Part shown: positions 17,397 to 26,809 of the stretch, piece after piece
How the letters are laid out: each line of letters begins with the position of its first letter
Position numbering within the stretch: position 1 is the first letter of the stretch
Origin: an uncultured Prevotellaceae bacterium
Lineage (GTDB): Bacteria; Bacteroidota; Bacteroidia; Bacteroidales; Bacteroidaceae
Direction: 5' to 3'
DNA length: 64,000 bases
NCBI GenBank assembly: GCA_900319225.1
Contig: ONNV01000001.1
Coordinates: 1-64,000, forward strand
Program-made: the position numbers and the translations under genes
Notes under the pieces: generated by a model
Database searches by the model: none
Seen by the model: only the letters and a program-made list of their open reading frames with translations
What the model was told of the DNA's origin: nothing

Positions 17397-17822
17397 TTGG
17401 GCAGGATACTGGCTATTGACTACGGTACCAAACGTACCGGAATTGCTGTTACTGACCCGCTCAGGATCGTTCCGGGCGGATTGGGAACGGTTGCCACTCA
17501 TGAGCTGACGTCTTATCTTGCCTCTTACATGAGTAAGGAGCAGGTTGACATCATCGTTGTGGGGTACGCGACCAACATGAACGGTGAGGACTCTGCCAGC
17601 ATGAAGCAGATACGGCCGTTCGTGGAGAAACTAAAGAAACAGTACACTGATAAGAAGGTGGTGATGTTTGACGAGCGTTTTACATCGGTAATAGCCCAGA
17701 GGGCCATTCTGGAGTCCGGAATAGGCAAGATGGCCCGGCGTAACAAAGCCCTTGTGGATGAGGTCAGCGCAACCATCATTCTGGAATCATTCATGGATTC
17801 AAAACTATACAAAGAGATATGA
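17397..17822 (+). CDS. ruvX: RuvX/YqgF-family pre-16S rRNA nuclease (Holliday junction resolvase fold)
   Basis: The 141-residue protein is a standard-length YqgF/RuvX: RILAIDYGTKRTGIAVTDPL with the catalytic Asp, VVGYATNMNGED, FDERFTSVIAQRA and the C-terminal DEVSATIILE. The family has an RNase H-like fold and is implicated in 5' maturation of 16S rRNA. No ATG is available; the start is TTG at 17397. The stop overlaps the def start by 4 bases. Confidence 0.92.
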   Translation: MGRILAIDYGTKRTGIAVTDPLRIVPGGLGTVATHELTSYLASYMSKEQVDIIVVGYATNMNGEDSASMKQIRPFVEKLKKQYTDKKVVMFDERFTSVIAQRAILESGIGKMARRNKALVDEVSATIILESFMDSKLYKEI

Positions 17823-18376
17823 TTTTACCTATCTATACCTATGGACAGGGTGTCCTCAAGAAAGAGGCCGAAGAGATTGACAGCAGTTATGAAGGACTTG
17901 ATCAGCTTATCAAGGACATGTTTGAGACCTTGCGCAAGTCAGAGGGCGTGGGCCTTGCCGCACCTCAGGTGGGACTCTCCATCAGACTTGCAGTGGTTGA
18001 CCTGGATGTGATATCCGATGACCAGCCTGAATTCAAGGGCTATTTCAAGACCTATATCAATCCCTATATTGAAGAGACTGACGGGGCTATGGTTCCGTAT
18101 GAGGAGGGCTGTCTGAGCTTTCCCGGCATTCATGAGAAGGTGAACCGCCCGGAGCGCGTGCGCGTTAGCTGGCTGGATGAGAACTTCCAGGAGCATGACG
18201 AGTGGTTTGAGGGCTTCCCCGCACGTGTGCTGCAGCATGAGATAGACCATCTGGACGGCAAATGTTTCATAGACCGCATGTCTCCTCTGCGCAGGCAGAT
18301 GAACAAGAAGTCTTTGGCATCCATTGCAGCCGGAAAGTTCAACTGTGACTATAAAGTCAAGGTAGCACGTAAGTAA
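17819..18376 (+). CDS. def: Peptide deformylase
   Basis: The 185-residue enzyme has the three deformylase motifs: GVGLAAPQVGLSIR (GxGxAAxQ), EEGCLSFPGI (the metal-binding Cys) and QHEIDHLDG (HExxH, with the catalytic Glu and two metal-binding His). It removes the N-formyl group from nascent proteins. It is translationally coupled to ruvX and followed one base later by the TPR gene. Confidence 0.97.
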   Translation: MILPIYTYGQGVLKKEAEEIDSSYEGLDQLIKDMFETLRKSEGVGLAAPQVGLSIRLAVVDLDVISDDQPEFKGYFKTYINPYIEETDGAMVPYEEGCLSFPGIHEKVNRPERVRVSWLDENFQEHDEWFEGFPARVLQHEIDHLDGKCFIDRMSPLRRQMNKKSLASIAAGKFNCDYKVKVARK

Positions 18377-18377
18377 A

Positions 18378-20390
18378 ATGAGGATAGGGCGGACCATCCT
18401 TACGGCCTGCACTGTGGCTTGGGGGCTGCTGTGCGCTCCGCTGCAGGCTCAGATAAACACTGACCGTATGATGTCGGTGGGCCGAACCGCTCTCCATTTT
18501 GATGACTACGTACTCTCCATACAGTATTTCAATCAGGTCATAAACGCCAAGCCATACCTTTATGAGCCCTATTTCTATAGGGCTGTTGCCAAACTGCAGC
18601 TGGAGGATTACATGGGTGCCGAACAGGACTGCAACAGCGCCATAGAACGTAATCCGTTTGTGGTGAACAGCTATCAGGTGAGAGGCCTGGCGCGTGTGTA
18701 TCAGGAGAATTACAAAGGTGCCGTAAGTGATTTCCGGGCAGGTCTTAAGCTGGATCCGGAGAGCAGTTCGCTCAGGCATAACCTGATCCTGAGCCTGGTA
18801 CGTGACGGCCGCAGCGAGGAGGCCATCCTGGCTACCGATACCCTGATTGCCAACTCACCCAAGTACGCACCGGGCATGGCCATGCGTTCAGACCTGCTCT
18901 GGGAGCAGGGTGACACCATTGGCGCCATGGAGTGGATGGACAAGGCGGTTGAGATAAACAGGTTTGACGCCGATATGCTCCATCACCACGGCGTGATGCT
19001 GGCCCGTATGGAACTTTATGCCGATGCCGAGGAGGACCTGGACCGTACCATCAGTCTGGATCCTACCAACTCCGGTGCCTATATCACACGTGCCATGATA
19101 CGTTACTTCCGTGATAACCTGAACGGTGCGCTGTCTGATTACGATATGTCAATCATGATAGATCCCGGCACCGTAACCGGCCATTACAACCGCGGAAACC
19201 TGCGCGCCCAGGTGGGTGATGACAACCGTGCCATAGAGGATTTTGATTTTGTCATTGAGGCCGAGCCGGATAACCTGATGGCTATATTCTATCGTGGTAT
19301 CCTGCGTGACAATACCGGCGATTACCGCGGTGCGGAGCAGGATATGACACGTGTGCTTGAGGAGTATCCCCAGTTTATCCAGGGCTATCAGATACGCAGT
19401 GAGGTGCGTGAGAAACTGGGTAACCGCCGTGGTGCCGAGGAGGATGCCATGGTGGTGCTGCGTGAGCAGAACCGCCGTTTCAACAATGCCATGGGTTATA
19501 CTGATGACAAGGAGGATGAGAGCAAGACCCGTGAGAGTTCTGACAAGAATGTTCGCAATTACCGCAAGATAGTGGTTGATGATGAACTGGAGAATTCCAC
19601 CGGATTCTCAAGCGAGTACCGCGGCAAGGTGCAGAACCGCAATGTCGATGTGCAGTTCCTTGATCCTTACCGTCTTACATTCTACAGGGACAACAGTCGC
19701 GTAGGCCGTAACGTGCATTACAGCAAGACTGTAGATGACCTGTATCTGAAAGGCTGCTTCATGTCAGAACTGTTCCTTGAGAATAATGAGGTTCAACTGG
19801 ATGAGAGACAGATAAAACGTCTGTTTGAGGATATTGATCGCAGGACACAGGCTTTGGTCTCAGATCCTGAGTGCCAGCTGCTTGCCAGGGCTCTGGATTT
19901 CTTCCTGCTGCAGGACTATTCAAATGCCGAGGAGGACCTTAACAACGCGTTGTCCTTAAATCCGGACAACTGGGCGGTCCTGTTCTGCCGTTCGCAGGTC
20001 AGGGCACGTCAGGTTGAGATGCTCAAGGCAAATCATGAGCTGGACCTCCAGGCCGGAGGAATACCTGTAAGCGATGGTATATCCGATGCAGGGTACCAGC
20101 TTGTCATCAGGGATCTTTCACGTGTCATAGACCTGGAACCTGAATTTGCGTTTGCCTACTACAACCGCGGCACATATCATGCCATAACCAATGACCTGCA
20201 TGCCGCCCTGGTTGATTTTGACAAGACACTTGAACTGGATGAGAGCCTGGCTGAGGCCTGGTATAACCGAGGCCTGGTACTGGTGCTGCTTAACCGTATG
20301 GATGAGGCGTTCAGTGACTTGAGCCGTGCCGGCGAACTTGGCATATATTCCGCATATAATATAATAAAACGCTTCTCCAAAGGCGACTGA
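18378..20390 (+). CDS. Secreted tetratricopeptide-repeat protein
   Basis: The 670-residue protein has a Sec signal peptide (MRIGRTILTACTVAWGLLCAPLQAQ) and about a dozen TPR units in two blocks (roughly residues 25-370 and 500-665). Many show the A(4)-G/Y-A-P pattern, e.g. AEQDCNSAIERNPF, AEEDLDRTISLDPTNS, AYYNRGTYHAITNDL. The linker between the blocks (about 375-500) is charged and has no recognised fold. TPRs make protein-contact surfaces, so a periplasmic scaffold role is plausible; the partner is unknown. It is the last gene of the operon with the nucleotidase, SPOR protein, ruvX and def. Confidence 0.85.
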   Translation: MRIGRTILTACTVAWGLLCAPLQAQINTDRMMSVGRTALHFDDYVLSIQYFNQVINAKPYLYEPYFYRAVAKLQLEDYMGAEQDCNSAIERNPFVVNSYQVRGLARVYQENYKGAVSDFRAGLKLDPESSSLRHNLILSLVRDGRSEEAILATDTLIANSPKYAPGMAMRSDLLWEQGDTIGAMEWMDKAVEINRFDADMLHHHGVMLARMELYADAEEDLDRTISLDPTNSGAYITRAMIRYFRDNLNGALSDYDMSIMIDPGTVTGHYNRGNLRAQVGDDNRAIEDFDFVIEAEPDNLMAIFYRGILRDNTGDYRGAEQDMTRVLEEYPQFIQGYQIRSEVREKLGNRRGAEEDAMVVLREQNRRFNNAMGYTDDKEDESKTRESSDKNVRNYRKIVVDDELENSTGFSSEYRGKVQNRNVDVQFLDPYRLTFYRDNSRVGRNVHYSKTVDDLYLKGCFMSELFLENNEVQLDERQIKRLFEDIDRRTQALVSDPECQLLARALDFFLLQDYSNAEEDLNNALSLNPDNWAVLFCRSQVRARQVEMLKANHELDLQAGGIPVSDGISDAGYQLVIRDLSRVIDLEPEFAFAYYNRGTYHAITNDLHAALVDFDKTLELDESLAEAWYNRGLVLVLLNRMDEAFSDLSRAGELGIYSAYNIIKRFSKGD

Positions 20391-20405
20391 TTGAAAAGAA
20401 TTTCA

Positions 20406-20413
20406 TAATTTTG
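20406..20413 (+). promoter_or_regulatory. TAATTTTG promoter box of thrS
   Basis: TAATTTTG matches the -7 consensus, 32 bases upstream of the thrS ATG and 15 bases after the TPR gene stop. Confidence 0.65.
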
Positions 20414-20445
20414 CGGACTTAAAAATGGAATAATAATATAACAAC

Positions 20446-22392
20446 ATGATAAAGATTACTTTTCCCGACGGCTCCGTGCGCGAATATGAGAGCGGCGTAA
20501 CCGGTTATGAGATTGCTGAGAGCATCAGCCAGAGACTGGCACAGGATGTGCTGGCCTGCAGTGTGAACGATCAGATTACTGAGCTCAACCGCCCCATAAC
20601 TACCGATGCTACCATCAAGCTGCACAAGTGGGAGGATGAGGAGGCCAAGCATGCATACTGGCACACCAGCGCCCACCTTATGGCCGAGGCTCTGCAGGAA
20701 CTCTATCCCGGCACACAGTTCGGTATCGGTCCTGCCATCGATAAGGGATTCTACTATGACATCATGCCGCCCGAAGGCGTAACCATCAAGGAAAGTGATT
20801 TCCCCGCCATCGAGGCCAAGATGAAGGAACTGGTACAGAAGAAGGAGAAACTGGTTCGTGAGGAGATCTCAAAGGCCGATGCCCTCAAGTTCTTCGCTTC
20901 ACGCGGTCAGAGCTACAAGAACGAGCTCATAGCTGACCTGGAGGACGGCACCATCACCACATATACACAGGGTAACTACACAGACCTTTGCCGCGGACCG
21001 CACCTGGTTGACACCGGTGCCATCAAGGCAATCAAGCTGCTGGCCACATCGGCCGCATACTGGCGCGGTGATGAGAAGCGCCCGCAGATGACCCGTATCT
21101 ACGGTATCACATTCCCCAAACAGAAGATGCTTGACGAGTATCTGGAGCTCCTTGAGGAGGCCAAGAAGCGTGACCACCGCAAGATCGGTAAGGAGATGGA
21201 ACTCTTCATGTTCAGCGACATGGTAGGTAAGGGCCTGCCCATCTGGCTGCCCAAAGGCACAGCACTGCGTCTGCGTCTGCAGGATTTCCTGTCACGTATT
21301 CAGAAGCGTTACGGTTACCAGCAGGTAATCACCCCGCATATCGGTTCAAAGCAGCTCTATGTGACTTCTGGTCACTGGGATCACTACGGCAAGGACAGTT
21401 TCCAGCCCATCACCACTCCTGAGGAGGGTGAGTGCTACCTGCTCAAGCCTATGAACTGCCCCCACCACTGCTGCATATTCAAGTCACAGCCCCGTTCATA
21501 CAGGGACCTTCCTCTGCGTATAGCTGAGTTCGGTACCGTATACCGTTATGAGCAGAGCGGTGAGCTTCACGGACTTACCCGTGTACGTAGCTTCACACAG
21601 GATGATGCACATATTTTCTGCCGTCCTGACCAGGTTAAGGGTGAGTTCATCCGCGTGATGGAGATCATCGAGATCATCTTCAAGGCTCTGAACTTTGACA
21701 ACTTTGAGGCTCAGATATCACTGCGTGACCCCAACGACCACGAGAAGTACGTAGGTAGCGATGAGGTATGGGAGAAGGCTGAGCGCGCTATCGTTGAGGC
21801 ATGTGAGGAGAAGGGGCTTAAGGCAACCGTTGAGTACGGAGAGGCCGCATTCTACGGTCCTAAGCTGGACTTCATGGTTAAGGATGCCCTGGGCCGCCGC
21901 TGGCAGCTGGGTACCATCCAGGTTGACTACAACCTGCCGCAGAGATTTGAACTCGAGTATATCGGCTCAGACAACCAGAAGGAGCGTCCGGTTATGATTC
22001 ACCGCGCCCCCTTCGGCTCAATGGAGCGTTTCGTTGCCGTGCTCATAGAGCATACCGCAGGTAAGTTCCCGCTCTGGCTCACACCTGATCAGGTTGCCAT
22101 CCTGCCTATCTCTGAGAAGGCCAATGATTACGCTCATGAGGTTCAGAAAATGCTGGAGGATAAATATGAGATCCGCAGCTTCGTGGATGACCGCAATGAG
22201 AAGATAGGACGTAAGATCCGTGACAATGAGGTCAAGCACATTCCTTACATGCTTGTTGTAGGTGAGAAAGAGGCTGAGAACCGTGAGGTTAACGTCCGCA
22301 AACAGGGTGCTGAGAACCTTGGAAACATGAAAATTGACGAATTTGGTGAAAAAATTGCCCAAGAAGTTAATTCTATGATAAATAAATGGTAA
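20446..22392 (+). CDS. thrS: Threonine--tRNA ligase
   Basis: The 648-residue enzyme has the full ThrRS architecture: TGS domain (1-62), editing/SAD domain (about 75-225, with [11 protein letters not shown] and [10 protein letters not shown]), class II catalytic core (about 245-540) and C-terminal anticodon-binding domain (about 545-648). The zinc-site Cys is in PMNCPHHC, and motif 2 lies around [20 protein letters not shown] with its His. Motif 3 is [13 protein letters not shown]. It charges tRNA-Thr and edits Ser-tRNA-Thr. It precedes infC, as in many bacteria. Confidence 0.98.
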   Translation: MIKITFPDGSVREYESGVTGYEIAESISQRLAQDVLACSVNDQITELNRPITTDATIKLHKWEDEEAKHAYWHTSAHLMAEALQELYPGTQFGIGPAIDKGFYYDIMPPEGVTIKESDFPAIEAKMKELVQKKEKLVREEISKADALKFFASRGQSYKNELIADLEDGTITTYTQGNYTDLCRGPHLVDTGAIKAIKLLATSAAYWRGDEKRPQMTRIYGITFPKQKMLDEYLELLEEAKKRDHRKIGKEMELFMFSDMVGKGLPIWLPKGTALRLRLQDFLSRIQKRYGYQQVITPHIGSKQLYVTSGHWDHYGKDSFQPITTPEEGECYLLKPMNCPHHCCIFKSQPRSYRDLPLRIAEFGTVYRYEQSGELHGLTRVRSFTQDDAHIFCRPDQVKGEFIRVMEIIEIIFKALNFDNFEAQISLRDPNDHEKYVGSDEVWEKAERAIVEACEEKGLKATVEYGEAAFYGPKLDFMVKDALGRRWQLGTIQVDYNLPQRFELEYIGSDNQKERPVMIHRAPFGSMERFVAVLIEHTAGKFPLWLTPDQVAILPISEKANDYAHEVQKMLEDKYEIRSFVDDRNEKIGRKIRDNEVKHIPYMLVVGEKEAENREVNVRKQGAENLGNMKIDEFGEKIAQEVNSMINKW

Positions 22393-22397
22393 TTTTG
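22390..22397 (+). promoter_or_regulatory. TAATTTTG box overlapping the thrS stop codon
   Basis: The TAA stop of thrS forms the first three bases of TAATTTTG, a consensus -7 box. It is followed by a ~70-base leader before infC, so the translation-factor genes probably have their own promoter. Confidence 0.55.
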
Positions 22398-22466
22398 CGC
22401 CCGCTTGGAATAAAATATTAAGATAGGTATAAGAGAAAAATAGAGAAACCTTATAACAGATTCTGA

Positions 22467-23039
22467 ATGAAGAAAGACAATTTGAGTGATCAGTTTCAGG
22501 TCAATGACGAAATCCGTGCCAAGGAGGTTCGTATAATCGGAGAGGGTATTGAGCCCAAGGTGGTCTCACTTCGTGAGGCTCTTCAGATAGCTGACAGCAT
22601 GGAGTTGGATCTGGTTCTCATTTCACCCAATGCAGTTCCGCCGGTATGCAGGATCGTAGATTTCTCCAAGTTCATATACCAGCTTAAGAAAAAGCAGAAG
22701 GAAGCCAAGGCTAAGCAGGTCAAGATTGACGTGAAGGAGATCCGTTTCGGACCCCAGACCGATGACCATGACTACAACTTCAAGCTCAAGCACGCCATGG
22801 GATTCCTGCAGAACGGTGACAAGGTTAAGGCATATGTGTTCTTCCGCGGCCGTTCAATACTGTTCAAGGAGCAGGGTGAGAACATTCTGGCACGTTTTGC
22901 AAAAGACCTTGAAGAGTACGGAAAGCAGGAACAGGCACCTATCCTGGAGGGAAAGCGTATGACGATATTCATATCTCCCAAGAAGGGTGGAGCCCCCAAG
23001 AAGGCTGACGCTGCAAAGCAGGAAGAGGATAAGGAATAA
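22467..23039 (+). CDS. infC: Translation initiation factor IF-3
   Basis: The 190-residue factor shows the IF-3 N-domain ([30 protein letters not shown]), the lysine-rich linker helix ([18 protein letters not shown]) and the C-domain ([43 protein letters not shown]). It binds the 30S subunit and discriminates start codons. The start is ATG rather than the rare AUU used for autoregulation in enterobacteria, so that control is unlikely here. The C-terminal acidic/basic tail extends slightly past the usual end. Confidence 0.97.
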   Translation: MKKDNLSDQFQVNDEIRAKEVRIIGEGIEPKVVSLREALQIADSMELDLVLISPNAVPPVCRIVDFSKFIYQLKKKQKEAKAKQVKIDVKEIRFGPQTDDHDYNFKLKHAMGFLQNGDKVKAYVFFRGRSILFKEQGENILARFAKDLEEYGKQEQAPILEGKRMTIFISPKKGGAPKKADAAKQEEDKE

Positions 23040-23103
23040 AACGACTGCTACGCTCCGGCATGGTGCGTACAGTTATAAATAACAAACAAAATTTTTAAAA
23101 ACA

Positions 23104-23301
23104 ATGTTGAAATCAAAGACTAATTCCGGTTCTAAAAAAAGATTCGCTCTTACCGGATCGGGCAAAATCAAGAGAAAGCACGCTTATCACAGCCACATTC
23201 TGACAAAGAAGACTAAGAAGCGTAAGAGAAATCTGGATCACTTCACTCTGCTGGACCAGGCCAACGTTAAGATGGTTAAGGATCTGCTCTGCATGAGATA
23301 A
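23104..23301 (+). CDS. rpmI: 50S ribosomal protein L35
   Basis: The 65-residue basic protein begins [20 protein letters not shown] and contains [21 protein letters not shown], the standard L35 sequence. It lies 64 bases after infC, in the conserved infC-rpmI-rplT order. Confidence 0.98.
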   Translation: MLKSKTNSGSKKRFALTGSGKIKRKHAYHSHILTKKTKKRKRNLDHFTLLDQANVKMVKDLLCMR

Positions 23302-23341
23302 CCCCGATTAAGAGATCAGTCAAAAAAGTAATTAACCGATT

Positions 23342-23378
23342 TGTCAGCTTTAAGACCTTATTTTGATGGGCGCTGACA
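23342..23378 (+). promoter_or_regulatory. Hairpin in the L35-L20 spacer
   Basis: TGTCAGC (23342-23348) and GCTGACA (23372-23378) form a 7-bp stem within the 95-base spacer before rplT. L20 represses its own operon through leader structures in other bacteria, so this could be such a site; only the stem is seen here. Confidence 0.3.
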
Positions 23379-23396
23379 TTCAAAAAACAAAAAACT

Positions 23397-23741
23397 ATGC
23401 CGAGATCAGTAAATCACGTTGCTTCTAGAGCAAAGAGAAAGAAAATTTTAGGTCTTACCAGAGGTTACTTTGGTGCAAGAAAGAACGTTTGGACCGTTGC
23501 CAAGAATACTTGGGAGAAGGGTCTGACCTATGCATTCCGCGACCGTAAGAACAAGAAGAGAGAGTTCCGTGCTCTGTGGATCCAGCGTATCAACGCTGCC
23601 GCCCGTCTGGAGGGTATGAACTATTCACAGCTCATGGGTGCTATACATAAGGCAGGTATCGAGATCAACCGTAAGGTACTCGCTGACCTGGCTATGAACA
23701 ACCCCGAGGCTTTCAAGGCTATTGTCAAGAAGGTTAAATAA
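23397..23741 (+). CDS. rplT: 50S ribosomal protein L20
   Basis: The 114-residue protein is a standard L20: [18 protein letters not shown], then [17 protein letters not shown], the [12 protein letters not shown] helix and [13 protein letters not shown]. It binds 23S rRNA early in 50S assembly. A strong terminator follows. Confidence 0.98.
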   Translation: MPRSVNHVASRAKRKKILGLTRGYFGARKNVWTVAKNTWEKGLTYAFRDRKNKKREFRALWIQRINAAARLEGMNYSQLMGAIHKAGIEINRKVLADLAMNNPEAFKAIVKKVK

Positions 23742-23760
23742 GCTGGGAAACATAAGTTAA

Positions 23761-23793
23761 AAAGCGGGCGGATTGATTTCCGCCCGCTTTTTT
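23761..23793 (+). terminator. Intrinsic terminator after rplT
   Basis: AAAGCGGGCGG / CCGCCCGCTTT is an 11-bp stem with an 8-base loop followed by T's, 20 bases after the rplT stop. Confidence 0.9.
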
Positions 23794-23797
23794 GTTG

Positions 23798-23805
23798 TAC
23801 ATTTG
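23798..23805 (+). promoter_or_regulatory. TACATTTG promoter of the Bacteroidales-1/6S-like RNA
   Basis: A consensus TAnnTTTG box lies directly after the rplT terminator and a few bases before the paired 5' end of the RNA. Confidence 0.7.
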
Positions 23806-23808
23806 CTT

Positions 23809-23989
23809 AACCGCACTGGGTTAGATCGGGAGACTCATCAAAAAATACAGAGAACCGGGATTGCTCTGGTTTCCAATGGCGGGCCACGCCCCTTACGGGG
23901 TAACCTTCGGTCGGTGGATTACAAAGGGGACCGGGCGCCTAAAACTTATATTTCCGGAGTTCTCATCACATCACCGGTGCGGTTTTTTT
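23809..23989 (+). ncRNA. Bacteroidales-1 RNA / 6S-like RNA
   Basis: A ~180-nt unit without a gene starts a few bases after a TACATTTG box and ends in GCGGTTTTTTTC. Its ends pair: AACCGCACTGG (23809-23819) with CCGGTGCGGTT (23973-23983), one G-T wobble, closing a long terminal stem. Further helices are likely (GGGCCACGCCCC, CCTTCGGTCGG). The known Bacteroidales-1 RNA motif is described as having a TAnnTTTG promoter at one end, a terminator at the other, and a place downstream of rplT; it was later proposed to be a 6S RNA. Size, position and closing stem fit that; the sequence identity was not checked. Confidence 0.8.
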
Positions 23990-24016
23990 CTTGAATCAGG
24001 TATTATCCATAATAAA

Positions 24017-24045
24017 AGCGGGCTGATCCTCTGGACCGGCCCGCT
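24017..24045 (-). terminator. Terminator after the GH10 xylanase gene
   Basis: On the minus strand AGCGGGC... / ...GCCCGCT forms a 7-bp stem followed by TTTTATTA, 20 bases past the xylanase stop. Confidence 0.65.
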
Positions 24046-24064
24046 CTGTTTTTCTGTTGCCTGC

Positions 24065-26740
24065 TTATTCGTCTATCAGGTATGTCTTACCGTTGATGAT
24101 TACAGGTCCTTTGTAGTATTCATCCACCCTTACGCCGCTCAGGTTGTATCTTATCTGCGGTACGCTTATCTCATCCTCAAGGATGTAACCTACATCAGTC
24201 TTCTGTTTAAGGATGAACTCAATCTTGTCAATGTTGCAGTATACGCCTGTTACGGTAATCCTGAATATCTGCTGGCCCTCCTGTAACTCCTGGGTCAGGT
24301 TAATCTCGGATGTGGTGTAGTAATTGCCCCATCCGTTGTTGGTCAGGGAAACTGTAGCAAGTCTGGTCTCGGATGTGCCGTTCATGAGTCCTATCTTGAA
24401 TGCAGCGTTGTCAAGTCCGGTGCATACGGTAGCCTTGATGGCATATTTGCCCTGGGTGGCGACATTGACCGTATACTCCAGCCATTCTCCCTGCTGGCTG
24501 GTGTAGCCTATTGCATAGCCGTTATTCTCCTTTACTATGTCCACGCCCTCATTGTCCGTACGGTAACCGGCATTGCCATCATCCTTGCTGTCGGCATCAT
24601 GGAATGTGAGTCCTTCACCTCCCTTGTCAAAGTTCTCGGCCTGGAGTATGCCCGGGATACTTATGGCGGTGCTGTAGGGTGAGCGTTTCTTGTTTACCGT
24701 GATCTGCTTGGTGATTATGTCGGACTCATTGCCTAATGTGTCAATGACTATTGCCGATATGGTTGACACACCTGTTGTAGTAGGATAATACTGAGCTTTG
24801 AAACTGTTGTTGGTGACGGTTCTTACAAGCTGTCCATCCCAGAATACCTTAATCTTGCTGACGGCATCCTTACGGTCCTCATTGACCATATTGAACTCCA
24901 TGTTGACGGCTTTGCTGACCGTTGCCGGTGACGGGGTGGGGACAATGGTAAAGTTGAGCGTCTTGTCTACGTTCACATGGGTGAACTTGACCTTGTCAAC
25001 GTTGCAGTTGCCTCCGGTAATGGTGAGTCGTATTATGTTCAGTCCCTCCTTGAGCTGGATGAGGGTTCTGCCGCTTACTGACTTGTACGTGGTGTAAGTG
25101 GTGGTATTGGGCACCTTTATTATATCTGTAAGGTCTTTAAGACCATCGCCGTCATTGAGTGACAGACGTATGCTTCCGTTGCTGTTATTGGATGATACTA
25201 CGGCTTCATAGTTGTAATAACCGCCCTGGTTTACATATACGGTATACTCAAGCCACTCATCTGTGTTGGTATATCCCAATGCTCTGCCTCCGGTACAATT
25301 ATCAATATCAACGCCTTCAGTTGTACGGAAGTTGGCATTACCACGGTTGTTGGCATCGTTATCATGGTAGGATACGCCGTCACCGCCGTTGTCAAAATAC
25401 TCGGCCTCAATTGTGCCGGGCAGCTGTATGGTGTCATTATATACTGAACGCGGGTTGTATGCGGTGAAACTGCCGTATCGCTCATAAGTTACGCTGTCAT
25501 TGTCAAATGCAACGGCCTTAAGCTCATACTTGCCGGTCTTGACGGGTACATATTTTACGATGTACGGTGCAGAGGTAAGTACTGTATCAAGCTTGTTGTT
25601 TACATAAAACCTTATGCTGTCTATGGATTTCTGGGCGCTTACCATCTTGGCATTTATGGTGATGGACAGAGTGTCATTCTTTGTGGCAGTCAGGGTGGAA
25701 GGCTTGATATAGAGTGAAATCTGCTTCTTCATGCCGGGGAACGGGCTCTTGGCGTTGAGGGCCTTATCGGAAGCCATGTATTCGCGCAACCAGGTCATGG
25801 CCTTGCGTTCCGTGTTCTTGTTGTTTTCATACTTGATGATACCCGATGTTCCTTCATTCCAGGTCTTGCCGTATATATATCCCCAGAGGGTGATGCCTGC
25901 GCAATAGTCTTTCTCCCAGAAGTAGGGTATGTGGACCTTGTAATCATTCAGCTGGGCGTTATCATCCTCGGTCTGGATGTCATACTCTGTTATATACATA
26001 GGCATCTTGAGGGCGTTCTGGATCTTTGTTTCAACTGTCTGCAGGGAACTCAGACCGAAGCCTTTCAGTTCATGTGACTGGCATCCGTAGGCGTCAATGG
26101 GAGCACCGGCATCACGCAGGGTGCGTACCAGGTCTATGTAAGCATCGGTATCCCACTGGAATGTGTTGTAGTCATTATATATAAGGATGGCATTGGGCCA
26201 GCGCTCATGGGCCAGCTCAAAGGCTTTGATTAGCCAGTCATAACCGGTCTTTCCGCCGCCTCCCAGAGACTCTTTCATGAGCGGGTTGCCCTGCTGGTGC
26301 ATACCTACAGCCTCATTTACCACATCGATCATGGGCAGGTCAGGGTATTTCCTGGCAGCGGCGTCAAACCACTTTACGATGGCGTTGTAGCGGTCCTTTA
26401 CAGACATGCTGCTGTTGAACCAGCTGGGGTATTGGGCTCCCCATATCAATGCATGGAACTTATAGGTGAAATGGTTGTTCTTTGCATAATTGAATGCATT
26501 ATCACATCCCCAGTTGTAATAGCCTTTGGTCCCTTCGACCGATGCCCATTTTGATTCATTCTCAGGGGTGATCTGGTTCCAGAGGTCGTAGTACTTTTTC
26601 TCGCCGTAATCAACCTGGCCCCATGTCGTGATGTTTCCCAGGAACTTGTCGGGATTCTTTGATATCTGAGCGTTTGCACTCTGCGCAAAAAGTGACAGTA
26701 CGCCTATGACAAATAATGAAGATCTTAATGTCATCCTCAT
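24065..26740 (-). CDS. Secreted GH10 endo-1,4-beta-xylanase with two CBM6 modules
   Basis: The 891-residue protein has a Sec signal peptide (residues 1-24), then a GH10 catalytic domain to about residue 345. The acid/base Glu is in DVVNEAVG (about 143), the nucleophile Glu in ITEYD (about 252), and WGYIYGKTW closes the site. Two CBM6-like modules follow (about 445-595 and 690-840; EAEYFDNGGDG, DEWLEYTVYV; AENFDKGGEG, EWLEYTVNV), separated by Ig-like linkers. The last ~25 residues (RYNLSGVRVDEYYKGPVIIN) resemble the C-terminal sorting tails of Bacteroidota secreted proteins. It cleaves xylan outside the cell. A TATATTTG box lies upstream on the minus strand (26782-26789). Confidence 0.95.
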   Translation of the reverse strand: MRMTLRSSLFVIGVLSLFAQSANAQISKNPDKFLGNITTWGQVDYGEKKYYDLWNQITPENESKWASVEGTKGYYNWGCDNAFNYAKNNHFTYKFHALIWGAQYPSWFNSSMSVKDRYNAIVKWFDAAARKYPDLPMIDVVNEAVGMHQQGNPLMKESLGGGGKTGYDWLIKAFELAHERWPNAILIYNDYNTFQWDTDAYIDLVRTLRDAGAPIDAYGCQSHELKGFGLSSLQTVETKIQNALKMPMYITEYDIQTEDDNAQLNDYKVHIPYFWEKDYCAGITLWGYIYGKTWNEGTSGIIKYENNKNTERKAMTWLREYMASDKALNAKSPFPGMKKQISLYIKPSTLTATKNDTLSITINAKMVSAQKSIDSIRFYVNNKLDTVLTSAPYIVKYVPVKTGKYELKAVAFDNDSVTYERYGSFTAYNPRSVYNDTIQLPGTIEAEYFDNGGDGVSYHDNDANNRGNANFRTTEGVDIDNCTGGRALGYTNTDEWLEYTVYVNQGGYYNYEAVVSSNNSNGSIRLSLNDGDGLKDLTDIIKVPNTTTYTTYKSVSGRTLIQLKEGLNIIRLTITGGNCNVDKVKFTHVNVDKTLNFTIVPTPSPATVSKAVNMEFNMVNEDRKDAVSKIKVFWDGQLVRTVTNNSFKAQYYPTTTGVSTISAIVIDTLGNESDIITKQITVNKKRSPYSTAISIPGILQAENFDKGGEGLTFHDADSKDDGNAGYRTDNEGVDIVKENNGYAIGYTSQQGEWLEYTVNVATQGKYAIKATVCTGLDNAAFKIGLMNGTSETRLATVSLTNNGWGNYYTTSEINLTQELQEGQQIFRITVTGVYCNIDKIEFILKQKTDVGYILEDEISVPQIRYNLSGVRVDEYYKGPVIINGKTYLIDE

Positions 26741-26809
26741 AGCCGGAGTATTTGATTTAGTTGGTTAATATATTAGCAAAGCAAATATATATACAAAAAA
26801 TATAAACTC

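Noticed and set aside
23861..24286. 141-codon open frame on the plus strand
   Set aside because: It runs over the 6S-like RNA, the xylanase terminator and the xylanase 3' end on the opposite strand; a shadow frame.
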